DNA from: Aneurinibacillus soli
Lineage (GTDB): Bacteria > Bacillota > Bacilli > Aneurinibacillales > Aneurinibacillaceae
Direction: 5' to 3'
Assembly (NCBI RefSeq): GCF_002355375.1
Contig: NZ_AP017312.1
Span: 292,501-337,500, forward strand
Length of the DNA stretch: 45,000 nt
This document shows positions 33,265-42,383 of this stretch, in pieces. A program made the position numbers and the translations under genes. Every line of letters starts with the position of its first letter. Within the stretch, counting starts at the first letter, position 1. The notes beneath the pieces are model-generated. The model was not told the DNA's origin and did not search any database. It worked only from the letters and a program-made list of their open reading frames with translations.

Positions 33265-33468
33265 ATGGATGAAGTGTATATACGCGTTCCATGCTGTTCT
33301 AACGTCATTCGCGGGTACCCCCTACAAAAACTCGAAAATGTGGTAACCATTTTGCTACCCTGCGGCATTATCCGTATCCATGAAGAAAACATCCTATCAT
33401 CTCCCCACACTCCTATCTTTGACTGTCGATTCTGCAAAGAAACAAGCGACCACCCCCATCCATCATAA
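33265..33468 (+). CDS. Small Cys-containing ORF of unknown function (67 aa)
   Basis: 67 residues with a GGGGG site about 13 bases upstream of the ATG. It contains a CC pair (residues 10-11), one central Cys, and a CxxC (FDCRFCKE) near the end, so it could bind zinc. No signal peptide or membrane segment. It lies divergent to the cobalamin operon and before the two-component genes. It is the only coding candidate in about 500 bases between riboswitch and response regulator; the remaining sequence shows a TATAAT at about 33211 and nothing else I recognise. Confidence 0.45.
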   Translation: MDEVYIRVPCCSNVIRGYPLQKLENVVTILLPCGIIRIHEENILSSPHTPIFDCRFCKETSDHPHPS

Positions 33469-33559
33469 CCATATAGGCCAGTAAAATATTTACTACCGTA
33501 TCTCCTTCATAATTTATTACAATAGTAAAAAAGCACGCTTTACTTCAGGAGGAGATTAT

Positions 33560-34246
33560 ATGAATAAACCCATTCGCATTCTGATCGCTGACGATCAGAC
33601 ATTAATGCGAGAAGGACTTAAAACAATACTGGAATTAGAAGACGATATCGAAGTCATTGGAACACCCGATGATGGAAAAAAAGCATATGAAATGGTAGCC
33701 AAACATCATCCGGACCTTGTTCTAATGGATGTACGGATGCCTGTCATGGACGGAATCGAAAGTACACGTCTGATAAAAAAACAATTTCCCGAGACAGTTG
33801 TTCTCATTCTTACGACATTTGCTGAAGACGCGTATATCATAGAAGGTCTTGCGAATGGAGCAAGCGGATTCCTGTTAAAAGATATTCATGGTGATCGATT
33901 AATTTCTTCGATTCGAGATGCAGCTTGTGGGCAGCTCCTACTTCCTTCCATCATTGCTACCAAACTCGCAACTCGCCTTTCTCAACTTTCTTCCCAGGCT
34001 CAGCATGAGATTAATACCGAAAAACTTCGTCAAGAAGGCATCGAATTTTCCGCACGCGAAAAAGAAATTGCCCGTCTTATGCTCAAGGGCTTCAGTAATC
34101 GGCAAATTGCCAAGGCCCTGTTCATCAGTGAAGGTACAGTAAAGAATTATATCAGCATTATTTACAGCAAAATCGGTACAAATGAGCGGACAAAAGCCAT
34201 TATGTATATTCAAACCCTTGGCATTGAAGAATCTGATACTCAGTAA
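33560..34246 (+). CDS. NarL/LuxR-family response regulator
   Basis: 228 residues. Receiver domain (about 1-120): IRILIADDQTLMREGLKTIL, phosphoacceptor Asp in LVLMDVRMPVMDG (about residue 55) and the KD pair in GFLLKDIHGD. C-terminal LuxR helix-turn-helix: FSAREKEIARLMLKGFSNRQIAKALFISEGTVKNYIS (split over about 160-197). A strong AGGAGGAG site precedes the ATG. It is followed 18 bases later by the cognate sensor kinase, so it is phosphorylated by that kinase and activates promoters nearby or elsewhere. Target not identified. Confidence 0.96.
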   Translation: MNKPIRILIADDQTLMREGLKTILELEDDIEVIGTPDDGKKAYEMVAKHHPDLVLMDVRMPVMDGIESTRLIKKQFPETVVLILTTFAEDAYIIEGLANGASGFLLKDIHGDRLISSIRDAACGQLLLPSIIATKLATRLSQLSSQAQHEINTEKLRQEGIEFSAREKEIARLMLKGFSNRQIAKALFISEGTVKNYISIIYSKIGTNERTKAIMYIQTLGIEESDTQ

Positions 34247-34264
34247 AGCAAAGGAAGAACCTGT

Positions 34265-36223
34265 ATGAGACAAACTTACACTTTCTTTTCGATCCTGTTC
34301 ATTCTCATTCTTCTCTCACTTAGTCTCGCAGGCTGTTTACCTTCTACAGCTTCTCACCATCCTGCCGTAAAGCAAGGGGTGCTTGACTTGCGCGACTGGA
34401 ATCTGGAGCAAAAAGGAACCGTTAATTTGAATGGGGAATGGCAATTTTACTGGAGGCAGCTGCGTGATACACCCGCTTCTATTCCCTCACATTTTATTAC
34501 TGTTCCTTATGTATGGAACGGATACGAATGGAATGGACAGAAACTCCCCGGTGAAGGCTATGCAACCTTTATCGCAACCATACGACTTAATCCCGCAGAA
34601 AAAGACAAACTACTCGCCTTTTATGTTCCTGATGTCTACACGGCTTATCGACTTCTACTTAACGGCAAGCAAATCTCAGAAAATGGAGTCGTCGGGACGT
34701 CCAAACAAACGATGAAGCCGTACTACATGCCGCGTCTTGTTTACTTTCGTCCGGAAACAGATACGCTTGTCCTTACCATGCAAATCTCTAACTTCGTACA
34801 TAAAAATGGGGGCATGTGGAATGAGATGCTGATAGGGGACGCGCAAACACTCGCTGACTGGAAGGAACATAGTATAATCGTTCAAGCTCTGCTTATCGCA
34901 AGCTTATTTATTCTCGGTGTTTATCATTTGACGATATATGCCATCCGGCGCAAGGACCTGTCTTCTTTCTATTTCGGACTGTTCTCTTTTATGCTTAGCA
35001 TTCGTGCTACCATGCAAGAAAATATGTTTTTATTTCAGCTGTTTCCTAACTTTAACTGGGAACTCTCGAAAAAAATCGAATATATCATTCTTTTTCTTGG
35101 GATTGCGGTACTTTGTCTGCTCATTCAATCGCTTTATCCGCAAGAAATTAAAAAACGTGTAGTACAAATTATCAGAATTATTTGCTCTTTCTTTGCCTGT
35201 ATCGCCATTGTGACACCTGCTAGCATTTATACTCGAGTCGCTTCGATTCACTACATTGTCATGCTGATTACGATTGTTTATCTCATGTACGTTCTAATCC
35301 TGGCTGTTATTCGTAAACGGCCGTTTAGTTATATCAATTGTTTTGTCGCGATTTTTTTCATGATTACCGTTGCCCTTGATATCCTGTATTACAATCAGAT
35401 CATTCCATACGGAAATTTCACAACGTTTGGACTGCTAATTTTCACTTCTGTTCAATCGATCAATCTTTCCATCACATTTGCTCGTGGCTTCTCCCAGGTC
35501 GAGCAGATGACAGAGGAATTAAAAGAACTCAATGAAACGCTAGAATTACGTGTACAAGAACGAACACAGTCCCTTGAGCATTCCCTTCGTGAAGTTGCCC
35601 GAGCACGTGCTGAGATGTCCATCATGGAGGAACGAAGCCGTATTGCAGGAGATATTCATGACATTGTCGGTCATACATTGACGACAACTGTTATCCAGAT
35701 CGAAGCCGGGAAACGATTAATCTCAAAAGACCTGCCGCGTGCTCTTGAAAAATTGGAACTGTCACAAGAACTTGTACGAAATGGGCTAAATGAGATCCGC
35801 CGGGCAATTCGAATTGATCAGGAGGATGAAGAACAATTTGTATTTCCAGGTGTTTTATATCATCTTGTTGCTGAGACAGAAAAACATACTGGAGTAAAAA
35901 TTGATACGGTGATTGAGCCACTTCCCTCTTTGACACTTCCTCAGAAAAAGTTTATTTATCATACTCTTAAAGAAGGACTAACGAATGGAATCCGTCATGG
36001 GCAAAGCAATCATTTTATTTTCACGATGGAACGACGAGGAACCATGTTGCACCTGATGTTAAAAGATAATGGAATGGGAGCCTCTGAGATTCAATATGGG
36101 TTCGGCCTAACGACAATGCAGAATCGGGCACAGAAACTGGACGGACAGCTTACTGTTTTTTCGGAACATGGAAAGGGATGCCGCCTGTCTGTGCATCTGC
36201 CAATTGTACAGACAAGTAAATAA
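34265..36223 (+). CDS. 7TM-DISM sensor histidine kinase (HisKA_3 type)
   Basis: 652 residues. A lipobox-like N-terminus (LAGC, Cys24) is followed by an extracytoplasmic 7TMR-DISM extracellular domain starting VLDLRDWNLEQKGTVNLNGEWQFYWRQL (split), which probably binds a carbohydrate-like ligand. Then come seven hydrophobic segments (about 205-405), a coiled linker, a HisKA_3 dimerisation domain MEERSRIAGDIHDIVGHTLTT with the phosphorylated His, and an HATPase domain ending LTTMQNRAQKLDGQL. This pairs with NarL-type regulators, as in the upstream gene. Signal unknown. The lipobox may instead be a plain signal sequence. Confidence 0.92.
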   Translation: MRQTYTFFSILFILILLSLSLAGCLPSTASHHPAVKQGVLDLRDWNLEQKGTVNLNGEWQFYWRQLRDTPASIPSHFITVPYVWNGYEWNGQKLPGEGYATFIATIRLNPAEKDKLLAFYVPDVYTAYRLLLNGKQISENGVVGTSKQTMKPYYMPRLVYFRPETDTLVLTMQISNFVHKNGGMWNEMLIGDAQTLADWKEHSIIVQALLIASLFILGVYHLTIYAIRRKDLSSFYFGLFSFMLSIRATMQENMFLFQLFPNFNWELSKKIEYIILFLGIAVLCLLIQSLYPQEIKKRVVQIIRIICSFFACIAIVTPASIYTRVASIHYIVMLITIVYLMYVLILAVIRKRPFSYINCFVAIFFMITVALDILYYNQIIPYGNFTTFGLLIFTSVQSINLSITFARGFSQVEQMTEELKELNETLELRVQERTQSLEHSLREVARARAEMSIMEERSRIAGDIHDIVGHTLTTTVIQIEAGKRLISKDLPRALEKLELSQELVRNGLNEIRRAIRIDQEDEEQFVFPGVLYHLVAETEKHTGVKIDTVIEPLPSLTLPQKKFIYHTLKEGLTNGIRHGQSNHFIFTMERRGTMLHLMLKDNGMGASEIQYGFGLTTMQNRAQKLDGQLTVFSEHGKGCRLSVHLPIVQTSK

Positions 36224-36283
36224 TCTCCTCCTCTCGTATATAATAGTGAGGACAACCATTATCTGACGAAAAGGGGAAATACC

Positions 36284-37399
36284 ATGATAGACAGCCGCAT
36301 GGAACAGCTTGCCCGCAATCTTGTTACCTATTCGACGAAAGTGCAGCCGGGTGAACATGTATTGATTGAAGCATTTGGCATCGATAATATGCTCGTCAAA
36401 GCAATCATCCGGGAAGTACATAAAGCAGGCGGGCACCCGCATGTCAACATCCGTGATCATCAGGTAATTCGTGAGCTTCTGATGAATGCAACCGAAGAAC
36501 AAGTTCGCGTCTGGATGGAGAATGATGAGCAGCAAATGCGTCAGATGCAAGCGTATATCGGGATTCGTGGCGGCCTGAACATCAATGAATTATCTGATGT
36601 TCCGCCAGAGAACCTGAAACTGTACAATCAGCTATATAATGCGAATGTCCACAGTAAAATCCGTGTGAAGCAAACGAAGTGGGTTGTGCTTCGTTATCCG
36701 ACACCATCAATGGCCCAGCTAGCGAATATGAGTACAGAAGCATTCGAAACATTCTACTTCAACGTATGCACGATGGATTATGCCCGGATGAGCGAGGCAA
36801 TGGATGCGCTGGTTGCTCTCATGGAGAAAACCGATCAAGTGCGCTTGACCGCTCCAGGGACAGATCTACGATTCTCCATTAAAGACATCCCGGCTATTAA
36901 ATGTGCGGGTGAGCTGAACATTCCGGATGGCGAAGTGTTTACGGCTCCAGTTCGTGAATCGGTCAACGGTACAATTTCATATAATACGCCGACTCCATAC
37001 AATGGCTTCGTATTCGAAAATGTTGTACTCCGCTTTGAGAACGGTAAAATTGTCGAAGCGACCGCAAATGATACGAACCGGATTAACGAGGTGTTTAATA
37101 CGGATGAAGGAGCGCGTTTCGTGGGTGAATTCGCGATTGGTGTGAACCCGTTCATCCGTGAGCCGATGAAAGACATTCTGTTTGATGAGAAAATCGACGG
37201 CTCTATTCACTTCACACCTGGACAATGCTATGACGAGGCGTATAACGGAAACAAATCAGCCATCCACTGGGATATGGTATTAATCCAACGCCCGGAATAC
37301 GGTGGCGGCGAGATCTGGTTCGATGACCAGTTGATTCGCAAAGATGGCCGCTTTGTCATCCCTGAACTAGAAGCATTAAATCCAGAAAATCTAAAATAA
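36284..37399 (+). CDS. M29-family aminopeptidase
   Basis: 371 residues. Peptidase M29 (thermophilic aminopeptidase T/AmpS family): IEAFGIDNMLVKAIIREVHKAGGHP near the start, RGGLNINELSDVPPENLKLYN, TDLRFSIKDIPAIKC with CAGELNIPDGEVFTAPV (metal-binding Glu/Asp), and HFTPGQCYDEAYNGNKSAIHWDMVLI. These cobalt/zinc enzymes trim N-terminal residues from peptides in the cytoplasm. A TATAAT lies at 36239-36244, 40 bases upstream, without a clear -35. A terminator follows directly. Confidence 0.96.
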   Translation: MIDSRMEQLARNLVTYSTKVQPGEHVLIEAFGIDNMLVKAIIREVHKAGGHPHVNIRDHQVIRELLMNATEEQVRVWMENDEQQMRQMQAYIGIRGGLNINELSDVPPENLKLYNQLYNANVHSKIRVKQTKWVVLRYPTPSMAQLANMSTEAFETFYFNVCTMDYARMSEAMDALVALMEKTDQVRLTAPGTDLRFSIKDIPAIKCAGELNIPDGEVFTAPVRESVNGTISYNTPTPYNGFVFENVVLRFENGKIVEATANDTNRINEVFNTDEGARFVGEFAIGVNPFIREPMKDILFDEKIDGSIHFTPGQCYDEAYNGNKSAIHWDMVLIQRPEYGGGEIWFDDQLIRKDGRFVIPELEALNPENLK

Positions 37400-37440
37400 A
37401 AAATGCGCGGTCTCGCCTGAAGCGAACCGCGCATTTTTTC
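37398..37440. terminator. Bidirectional terminator between the aminopeptidase and tRNA-Arg
   Basis: AAAAAATGCGCGGT pairs with ACCGCGCATTTTTT around a GC-rich internal segment. T-runs occur on both strands, so it ends the aminopeptidase transcript and also the convergent tRNA. Confidence 0.9.
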
Positions 37441-37454
37441 GTCTGAAAGTACAA

Positions 37455-37528
37455 CGACCCCGAGAGGATTCGAACCTCCGACCTGTAGTTTAGGAAACTA
37501 TTGCTCTATCCTACTGAGCTACGGGGCC
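37455..37528 (-). tRNA. tRNA-Arg, anticodon CCT
   Basis: A 74-nucleotide tRNA. Acceptor GGCCCCG pairs with CGGGGTC (one G-T). The anticodon loop is TTCCTAA, giving anticodon CCU, which reads AGG. The T arm is GGAGG-TTCGAAT-CCTCT. No CCA is encoded. The anticodon stem has an A-C mismatch at its top pair. Confidence 0.95.
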
Positions 37529-37735
37529 AAAACTCCTCTTCCATTATACCGAGGCCCTCATCAAATTTCAAATCCCATTATTGTATGCGTTTTTATATAA
37601 AAAATACTCTCTTCTATCATGATTTCTTCTCATTTATCCGAAAAAACATACAAGTCCAACTTATTCTGATACTGTTTTATTACAGAAAAATAAATGAAAC
37701 GTAAACTATAACAGTCCATCAGAGGTGAGTTAAAT

Positions 37736-39271
37736 ATGTTATCATCCCGTATCCGCCATGCTTCCCTTCTTGAAAAAATCGTAACAAAAGAAACTGCAGC
37801 TAGCTGGATCAAAGACGGTATGACCATCGGCTTCAGCGGCTTTACTTCATCAGGGGATGCCAAAGAAATTCCCGTTGCCATTGCAGAACGCGCTCGTGCA
37901 GCTGGAAAACCGTTCAAAATTAACGTCTATACCGGTGCATCTGTTGCTCCTACGATTGATTCCGTATTAGCCGATTACATGAACATTCGCCTGCCGTTCC
38001 AATCTGATAAAGACTTACGCAAAAGCATCAACAAGGGAAACGTTAACTATATCGATCAGCATTTATCCGAAACTGGAGATGCCCTGTTAACCGGAGCCAT
38101 TCCTTCAGTTGACATCGCGGTTGTAGAAGCATTGGCCATTACAGAAGATGGAAGTATTATCCCAACTACCTCAGGTGGCAATACACATAACTATATTAAA
38201 AACGCAAAAGAAGTCATCGTAGAACTAAATCTAGCTCAGCCGTTATCGCTGGAAGGCGTACACGACATTTACGAAATCGGAGCTTTTGGTGAGCGAAAAC
38301 CAATTCCGCTTCAAGCCGTTGATGACCGTGTTGGCCGTACCAGCATCCCTACTGGCCTCGATAAAATTAAAGGCATCGTAATCACAGAACAACTAGATGA
38401 TCCCAAAACACTCGTCGAGCCAGATGAAGAAACAAATACAATTGCCCGTCATCTCCTGAATTTCTTGCGGGATGAAATCAAAGCCGGACGCTTATCCGAA
38501 AAACTCCCACCGCTTCAATCTGGCGTTGGATCTGTAGCAAATGCTGTATTCCACGGATTCCTGCACTCTGAATTCCACGACCTGGAACTGTATTCTGAAG
38601 TGCTACAGGATTCTGTATTCGACCTGATTGATGCAGGCAAAATTCGTTTCGCATCCGGTGGTGCTCTCACACTGTCCAAGGAAAAAATGGACGTTGTTCT
38701 AAATCATTTTGAGAACTATCGCGATAAAATGATGCTTCGTCCACAAGATATGTCTAACAACCCGGAAATCATTCGTCGTCTTGGTTTAATCACTATCAAT
38801 ACAGCAATTGAGGTAGACATATACGGCAATGTCAATTCAACTCACATCATGGGCAACAAAATGATGAATGGAATTGGTGGTTCCGGTGACTTTACACGCA
38901 ACGCTCGCCTGAGTATTTTTGTAACGAAATCGATTGCGAAGAACGGAGACATCTCCAGCATCGTTCCGTTTATCTCACACGTCGATCACACTGAGCATGA
39001 TGTAATGGTTGTGGTAACTGAACAAGGGGTTGCAGACCTGCGGGGCCTGACACCTCGCCAACGCGCTATCAAACTAATCGAGAACTGTGCGCATCCTTCC
39101 TATCGGGAACAGCTGTATGCCTACTTTAACGAAGCTTCACAACGTGGTGGGCAGACTCCGCACATTCTAGAAAAAGCCTTTGCCTGGCATGTACGCTTTA
39201 ATCAAACAGGCTCGATGCGGGAAGGTTCCACTCCACCGCTCGTAGAAAAAGAAAAAGTGAATGTAAACTAA
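37736..39271 (+). CDS. Acetyl-CoA hydrolase / CoA-transferase family protein
   Basis: 511 residues, matching the Cat1/AarC-type succinyl-CoA:acetate CoA-transferase and acetyl-CoA hydrolase family. Motifs: DGMTIGFSGFTSSGDAKEIP at the N-terminus, TSGGNTHNYIKNAKEVIVELN, and AIEVDIYGNVNSTHIMGNKMMNGIGGSGDFTRNA, which contains the glutamate that forms the CoA thioester and the glycine loop of the family. HDVMVVVTEQGVADLRGLTPRQRA follows. It probably shuttles CoA between acetate and succinate, or removes it from acetyl-CoA. The RBS is GAGGTGAG. I find no sigma-54 box upstream. Confidence 0.93.
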   Translation: MLSSRIRHASLLEKIVTKETAASWIKDGMTIGFSGFTSSGDAKEIPVAIAERARAAGKPFKINVYTGASVAPTIDSVLADYMNIRLPFQSDKDLRKSINKGNVNYIDQHLSETGDALLTGAIPSVDIAVVEALAITEDGSIIPTTSGGNTHNYIKNAKEVIVELNLAQPLSLEGVHDIYEIGAFGERKPIPLQAVDDRVGRTSIPTGLDKIKGIVITEQLDDPKTLVEPDEETNTIARHLLNFLRDEIKAGRLSEKLPPLQSGVGSVANAVFHGFLHSEFHDLELYSEVLQDSVFDLIDAGKIRFASGGALTLSKEKMDVVLNHFENYRDKMMLRPQDMSNNPEIIRRLGLITINTAIEVDIYGNVNSTHIMGNKMMNGIGGSGDFTRNARLSIFVTKSIAKNGDISSIVPFISHVDHTEHDVMVVVTEQGVADLRGLTPRQRAIKLIENCAHPSYREQLYAYFNEASQRGGQTPHILEKAFAWHVRFNQTGSMREGSTPPLVEKEKVNVN

Positions 39272-39315
39272 GAAAAGGGAGCGACAGATATGATCTGCCG
39301 CTCCCTTTTCATTAT
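39272..39315. terminator. Bidirectional terminator between the CoA-transferase and serS
   Basis: GAAAAGGGAGCG pairs with CGCTCCCTTTTC, with an internal CAGAT/ATCTG stem as well. It lies between the convergent stop codons. Confidence 0.85.
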
Positions 39316-39316
39316 G

Positions 39317-40603
39317 CTACTTTGATTTTTTCTCCAGTCTTTCAAGCCCACCCATATACGGACGGAGTGGTCCTGGAATCAGCACACTGCCATCTGCCTG
39401 CTGGTAATTCTCCAGAATCGCAGCCATCGTACGTCCAATGGCCAGCCCTGAACCGTTCAATGTATGCACAAACTCAGGTTTTGCTTTCGGCTCGCGGCGG
39501 AAACGAATGCCCGCACGACGCGCTTGGAAGTCTTCAAAATTACTGCAGCTTGAAATCTCACGGTACGTATCATAGCTCGGAATCCATACTTCAATGTCGT
39601 ATTTCTTCGCTGCTGTAAAGCCAAGATCACCCGTACACATGCTCATCACACGGTATGGTAGGCCAAGCAACTGCAACACTTTCTCCGCATCATTCACGAG
39701 CTTTTCCAGCTCGTCATACGATGTCTCTGGCTGAACAAACTTCACTAATTCAACTTTATTAAACTGATGCTGACGAATCAAGCCGCGTGTATCACGTCCA
39801 GCTGAACCAGCTTCAGAACGGAAGCAGGCACTGTATGCTGCATAACGGATCGGTAGCATATCCGCACTCATGATCTCATCACGATGGTAGTTCGTCACCG
39901 GCACTTCCGCTGTCGGGATCAGGAAGTAATCGGTATCTGCGAGCTTAAATGCATCTTCCTCGAACTTTGGAAGCTGACCTGTCCCCGTCATGCTTTCACG
40001 ATTCACAATATACGGTGGCAAGATTTCTTCATAGTTATGCTGCATTGTATGTAGGTCCAACATATAGTTAATAAGCGCACGTTCCATACGGGCACCCGCG
40101 CCTTTGTAGAATACAAAACGACTACCGGTTACTTTGGCTGCTCCTTCAAAGTCCAGAATGCCGAGATCGGCTGCAATCTCCCAGTGTGGCTTTGGTTCAA
40201 AATCAAACGAGACAGCTTCTCCCCAGTGACGCACGGGAACGTTATCATCTTCTGTCAGACCAATCGGTACACTTTCATGCGGTACATTTGGAATACCAAG
40301 CATGATCTGTGAGATCTCTTCTTCCAGTACACGTACTTGCTCATCATATTCTTTAATTTTTGCCGATACTTGCTTCATCTCAGCAATCAGCTCATCTGCA
40401 TTTTGCTTCTCTTTTTTCAGGCGAGCAATCTCTTCCGATACGACATTGCGCTTGTTCTTCAGTTGTTCGCTCTCAGCGAGCAGGGAGCGCCATTTCACAT
40501 CGATATCCGCAAACTTTTCAATTTCATTCAGCTTCTCACCACGGGTTTCAAGCGCCTTTTGAATGGCTTCAAAATTCGTTCGCAGCCGTCTCACATCTAA
40601 CAT
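39317..40603 (-). CDS. serS: Seryl-tRNA synthetase
   Basis: 428 residues, normal for bacterial SerRS. N-terminal coiled-coil arm (about 25-105, rich in Glu/Lys/Leu) that contacts the serine tRNA long variable arm, then the class II core: motif 2 [26 protein letters not shown] and motif 3 [20 protein letters not shown]. It charges tRNA-Ser, including the CGA tRNA in this window. RBS GGAGGAG. It ends at the bidirectional terminator. Its leader has no T-box (see the leader feature). Confidence 0.98.
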   Translation of the reverse strand: MLDVRRLRTNFEAIQKALETRGEKLNEIEKFADIDVKWRSLLAESEQLKNKRNVVSEEIARLKKEKQNADELIAEMKQVSAKIKEYDEQVRVLEEEISQIMLGIPNVPHESVPIGLTEDDNVPVRHWGEAVSFDFEPKPHWEIAADLGILDFEGAAKVTGSRFVFYKGAGARMERALINYMLDLHTMQHNYEEILPPYIVNRESMTGTGQLPKFEEDAFKLADTDYFLIPTAEVPVTNYHRDEIMSADMLPIRYAAYSACFRSEAGSAGRDTRGLIRQHQFNKVELVKFVQPETSYDELEKLVNDAEKVLQLLGLPYRVMSMCTGDLGFTAAKKYDIEVWIPSYDTYREISSCSNFEDFQARRAGIRFRREPKAKPEFVHTLNGSGLAIGRTMAAILENYQQADGSVLIPGPLRPYMGGLERLEKKSK

Positions 40604-40637
40604 TGTGTTCTCTCCTCCTGGTATGTAGCACCTATAT

Positions 40638-40668
40638 TAAAAAATCCTCTCCCACAAACGGGGACAGG
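40638..40668 (-). terminator. Possible attenuator in the serS leader
   Basis: On the minus strand CCTGTCCC pairs with GGGAGAGG (one G-G mismatch) around CGTTTGT, followed by ATTTTTTAAT. It lies 35 bases upstream of the serS start. The 155-base interval is too short for a T-box and has none of its conserved sequence. Confidence 0.45.
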
Positions 40669-40723
40669 TATCAGGTTGTCGATCATAATCTATCTTTTAC
40701 TTTACTATATCGCACCAAAATAT

Positions 40724-40750
40724 GCAAAGGACACCCCTGTAAGGGTGCCC
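40724..40750 (-). terminator. Terminator of the pdxST operon
   Basis: GGGCACCC pairs with GGGTGTCC around TTACAG, followed by a T-rich stretch on the minus strand (TTTGCATATTTT). It lies eight bases after the pdxT stop. Confidence 0.75.
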
Positions 40751-40758
40751 TTCGTCTG

Positions 40759-41346
40759 TTAATTCGCTTTAACTGCCTGATACTGCTCTACCATGCGGAG
40801 GAAGTACACATGCATGCGCTCATCTTCTGTCAGTTCCGGATGGAATGATGCGCAGAGCAGATGGCCCTGACGCGCTGCTACGATCTCACCGTTGTATTCA
40901 GACAGCACCTCTACATTCTCTCCAATCGAGAGGATGAGCGGAGCTCGAATGAATACAGCACGGAAATCTTCTGCTACATCTTTCACTGGCAGATCAGTCT
41001 CAAAGCTTTCACGCTGGCGACCAAATGCATTACGCGCCACTTTTATATCCATGAGACCAAGGTGAACCCAGTCCTGACCATCGATTTCGCCTGCAAGAAG
41101 AATCAGTCCGGCACATGTGCCAAAGATCGGCTTCTTCTGTGCAGCAAATTCTTTAAGTGCTGTATCGAATCCATATTTCTTCATTAGCTTGCCGATTGCC
41201 GTGCTTTCGCCACCTGGCAGAACCAGGCCGTCAATTTCGGCCAGCTGTTCTGTTTTCTTCACCGCAACGGCTTCCGCCCCGGCTTTCTCCAGCAGACGGA
41301 TATGCTCCGCTACAGCACCCTGCAGAGCGAGTACTCCGATCTTCAT
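40759..41346 (-). CDS. pdxT: Pyridoxal 5'-phosphate synthase glutaminase subunit
   Basis: 195 residues. Class I glutaminase that feeds ammonia to PdxS. Visible: [31 protein letters not shown] (oxyanion region), nucleophile Cys in [14 protein letters not shown] (about 79) and the catalytic His-Glu in [13 protein letters not shown]. The ATG is six bases after the pdxS stop, so the two are cotranscribed and act as one complex. Confidence 0.98.
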   Translation of the reverse strand: MKIGVLALQGAVAEHIRLLEKAGAEAVAVKKTEQLAEIDGLVLPGGESTAIGKLMKKYGFDTALKEFAAQKKPIFGTCAGLILLAGEIDGQDWVHLGLMDIKVARNAFGRQRESFETDLPVKDVAEDFRAVFIRAPLILSIGENVEVLSEYNGEIVAARQGHLLCASFHPELTEDERMHVYFLRMVEQYQAVKAN

Positions 41347-41352
41347 GATCGA

Positions 41353-42237
41353 TTACCAGCCGCGTACAGCCATGCGCTCGTTTTCAAGCAGAGATGTTAC
41401 GTCGATCCCTTTCATAGCTGAACCCAGGTTTTTGGAAAGCTCGCCGATCAGTGCGTAATCTTGGTAGTGAGTTGTTGCTTCTACGATTGCGCGGGCGAAT
41501 TTTTCCGGGTTGTCCGATTTGAAAATACCAGAGCCAACGAATACACCGTCAGAACCAAGGTGCATCATGAGAGCCGCATCGGCTGGAGTTGCCACGCCGC
41601 CTGCTGCGAAGTTTACAACTGGAAGTTTGCCATTCTCATGTACGTATTTAAGAAGTTCGAATGGAGCACCAATATTTTTCGCTTCTGCCATCAGCTCATC
41701 AAGCGCCATGCTTGATACTTTGCGAATCTGGCTTTGCATCATGCGTTGGTGACGAACAGCTTCTACGATGTTACCTGTTCCTGGCTCACCTTTTGTACGG
41801 ATCATGGATGCACCTTCACCGATACGACGAAGCGCTTCGCCAAGATCACGAGCACCGCAAACGAAAGGAACTGTAAAATCGTTTTTATTGATATGGAATA
41901 CTTCATCCGCTGGAGTCAGTACTTCAGATTCATCAATATAATCAACGCCAAGTGATTCCAATACTTTTGCTTCTACGAAGTGACCGATACGCGCCTTCGC
42001 CATAACTGGAACCGAAACAGCTGCCATTACTTCTTCTACGATTGTCGGATCTGCCATACGGGCAACACCGCCTGCTGCGCGAATATCCGCAGGAACGCGC
42101 TCTAACGCCATAACGGCTACCGCTCCAGCCGCTTCTGCAATTCGTGCCTGCTCAGCGTTTACAACGTCCATGATGACGCCGCCTTTTTGCATTTCTGCCA
42201 TTCCACGTTTTACACGCGATGTTCCTTGTTCTGTCAT
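41353..42237 (-). CDS. pdxS: Pyridoxal 5'-phosphate synthase subunit PdxS
   Basis: 294 residues. Makes PLP from ribose 5-phosphate, glyceraldehyde 3-phosphate and ammonia as a dodecamer. Highly conserved throughout: [23 protein letters not shown] (split), [13 protein letters not shown] with the catalytic Lys, the second Lys in [16 protein letters not shown], and [24 protein letters not shown]. pdxS-pdxT behind dacA is the B. subtilis order. Confidence 0.98.
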   Translation of the reverse strand: MTEQGTSRVKRGMAEMQKGGVIMDVVNAEQARIAEAAGAVAVMALERVPADIRAAGGVARMADPTIVEEVMAAVSVPVMAKARIGHFVEAKVLESLGVDYIDESEVLTPADEVFHINKNDFTVPFVCGARDLGEALRRIGEGASMIRTKGEPGTGNIVEAVRHQRMMQSQIRKVSSMALDELMAEAKNIGAPFELLKYVHENGKLPVVNFAAGGVATPADAALMMHLGSDGVFVGSGIFKSDNPEKFARAIVEATTHYQDYALIGELSKNLGSAMKGIDVTSLLENERMAVRGW

Positions 42238-42274
42238 TTGTAAAATCCTCCTGCCACCTTATAAAATTCTGAAA

Positions 42275-42303
42275 TATATAAAGAGTATTAATCAATAAAA
42301 CAA
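42275..42303 (-). promoter_or_regulatory. Probable sigma-A promoter of pdxST
   Basis: TTGTTT (42303-42298) and TATATA (42280-42275) with 17-base spacing on the minus strand, about 35 bases before pdxS. The intergenic region has no other pattern I recognise. Confidence 0.55.
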
Positions 42304-42383
42304 TTCTACATAAAACATCGAAAAAAAACAATGAAATAAGCTTCCAATGTTTATTCCATTACATATTGAAGTAAACAATTGTG

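Noticed and set aside
37700-37715. Catabolite-responsive element before the CoA-transferase (TGAAACGTAAAC)
   Set aside because: One base short of the cre spacing and not symmetrical.
37529-37735. Sigma-54 promoter upstream of the CoA-transferase, as in the acyl-CoA operon
   Set aside because: No TGGCA-N-TTGC pair is present.
40604-40758. T-box riboswitch for serS
   Set aside because: Interval too short, part of it is the pdxT terminator, and no AGGGTGGNACCGCG core was found.
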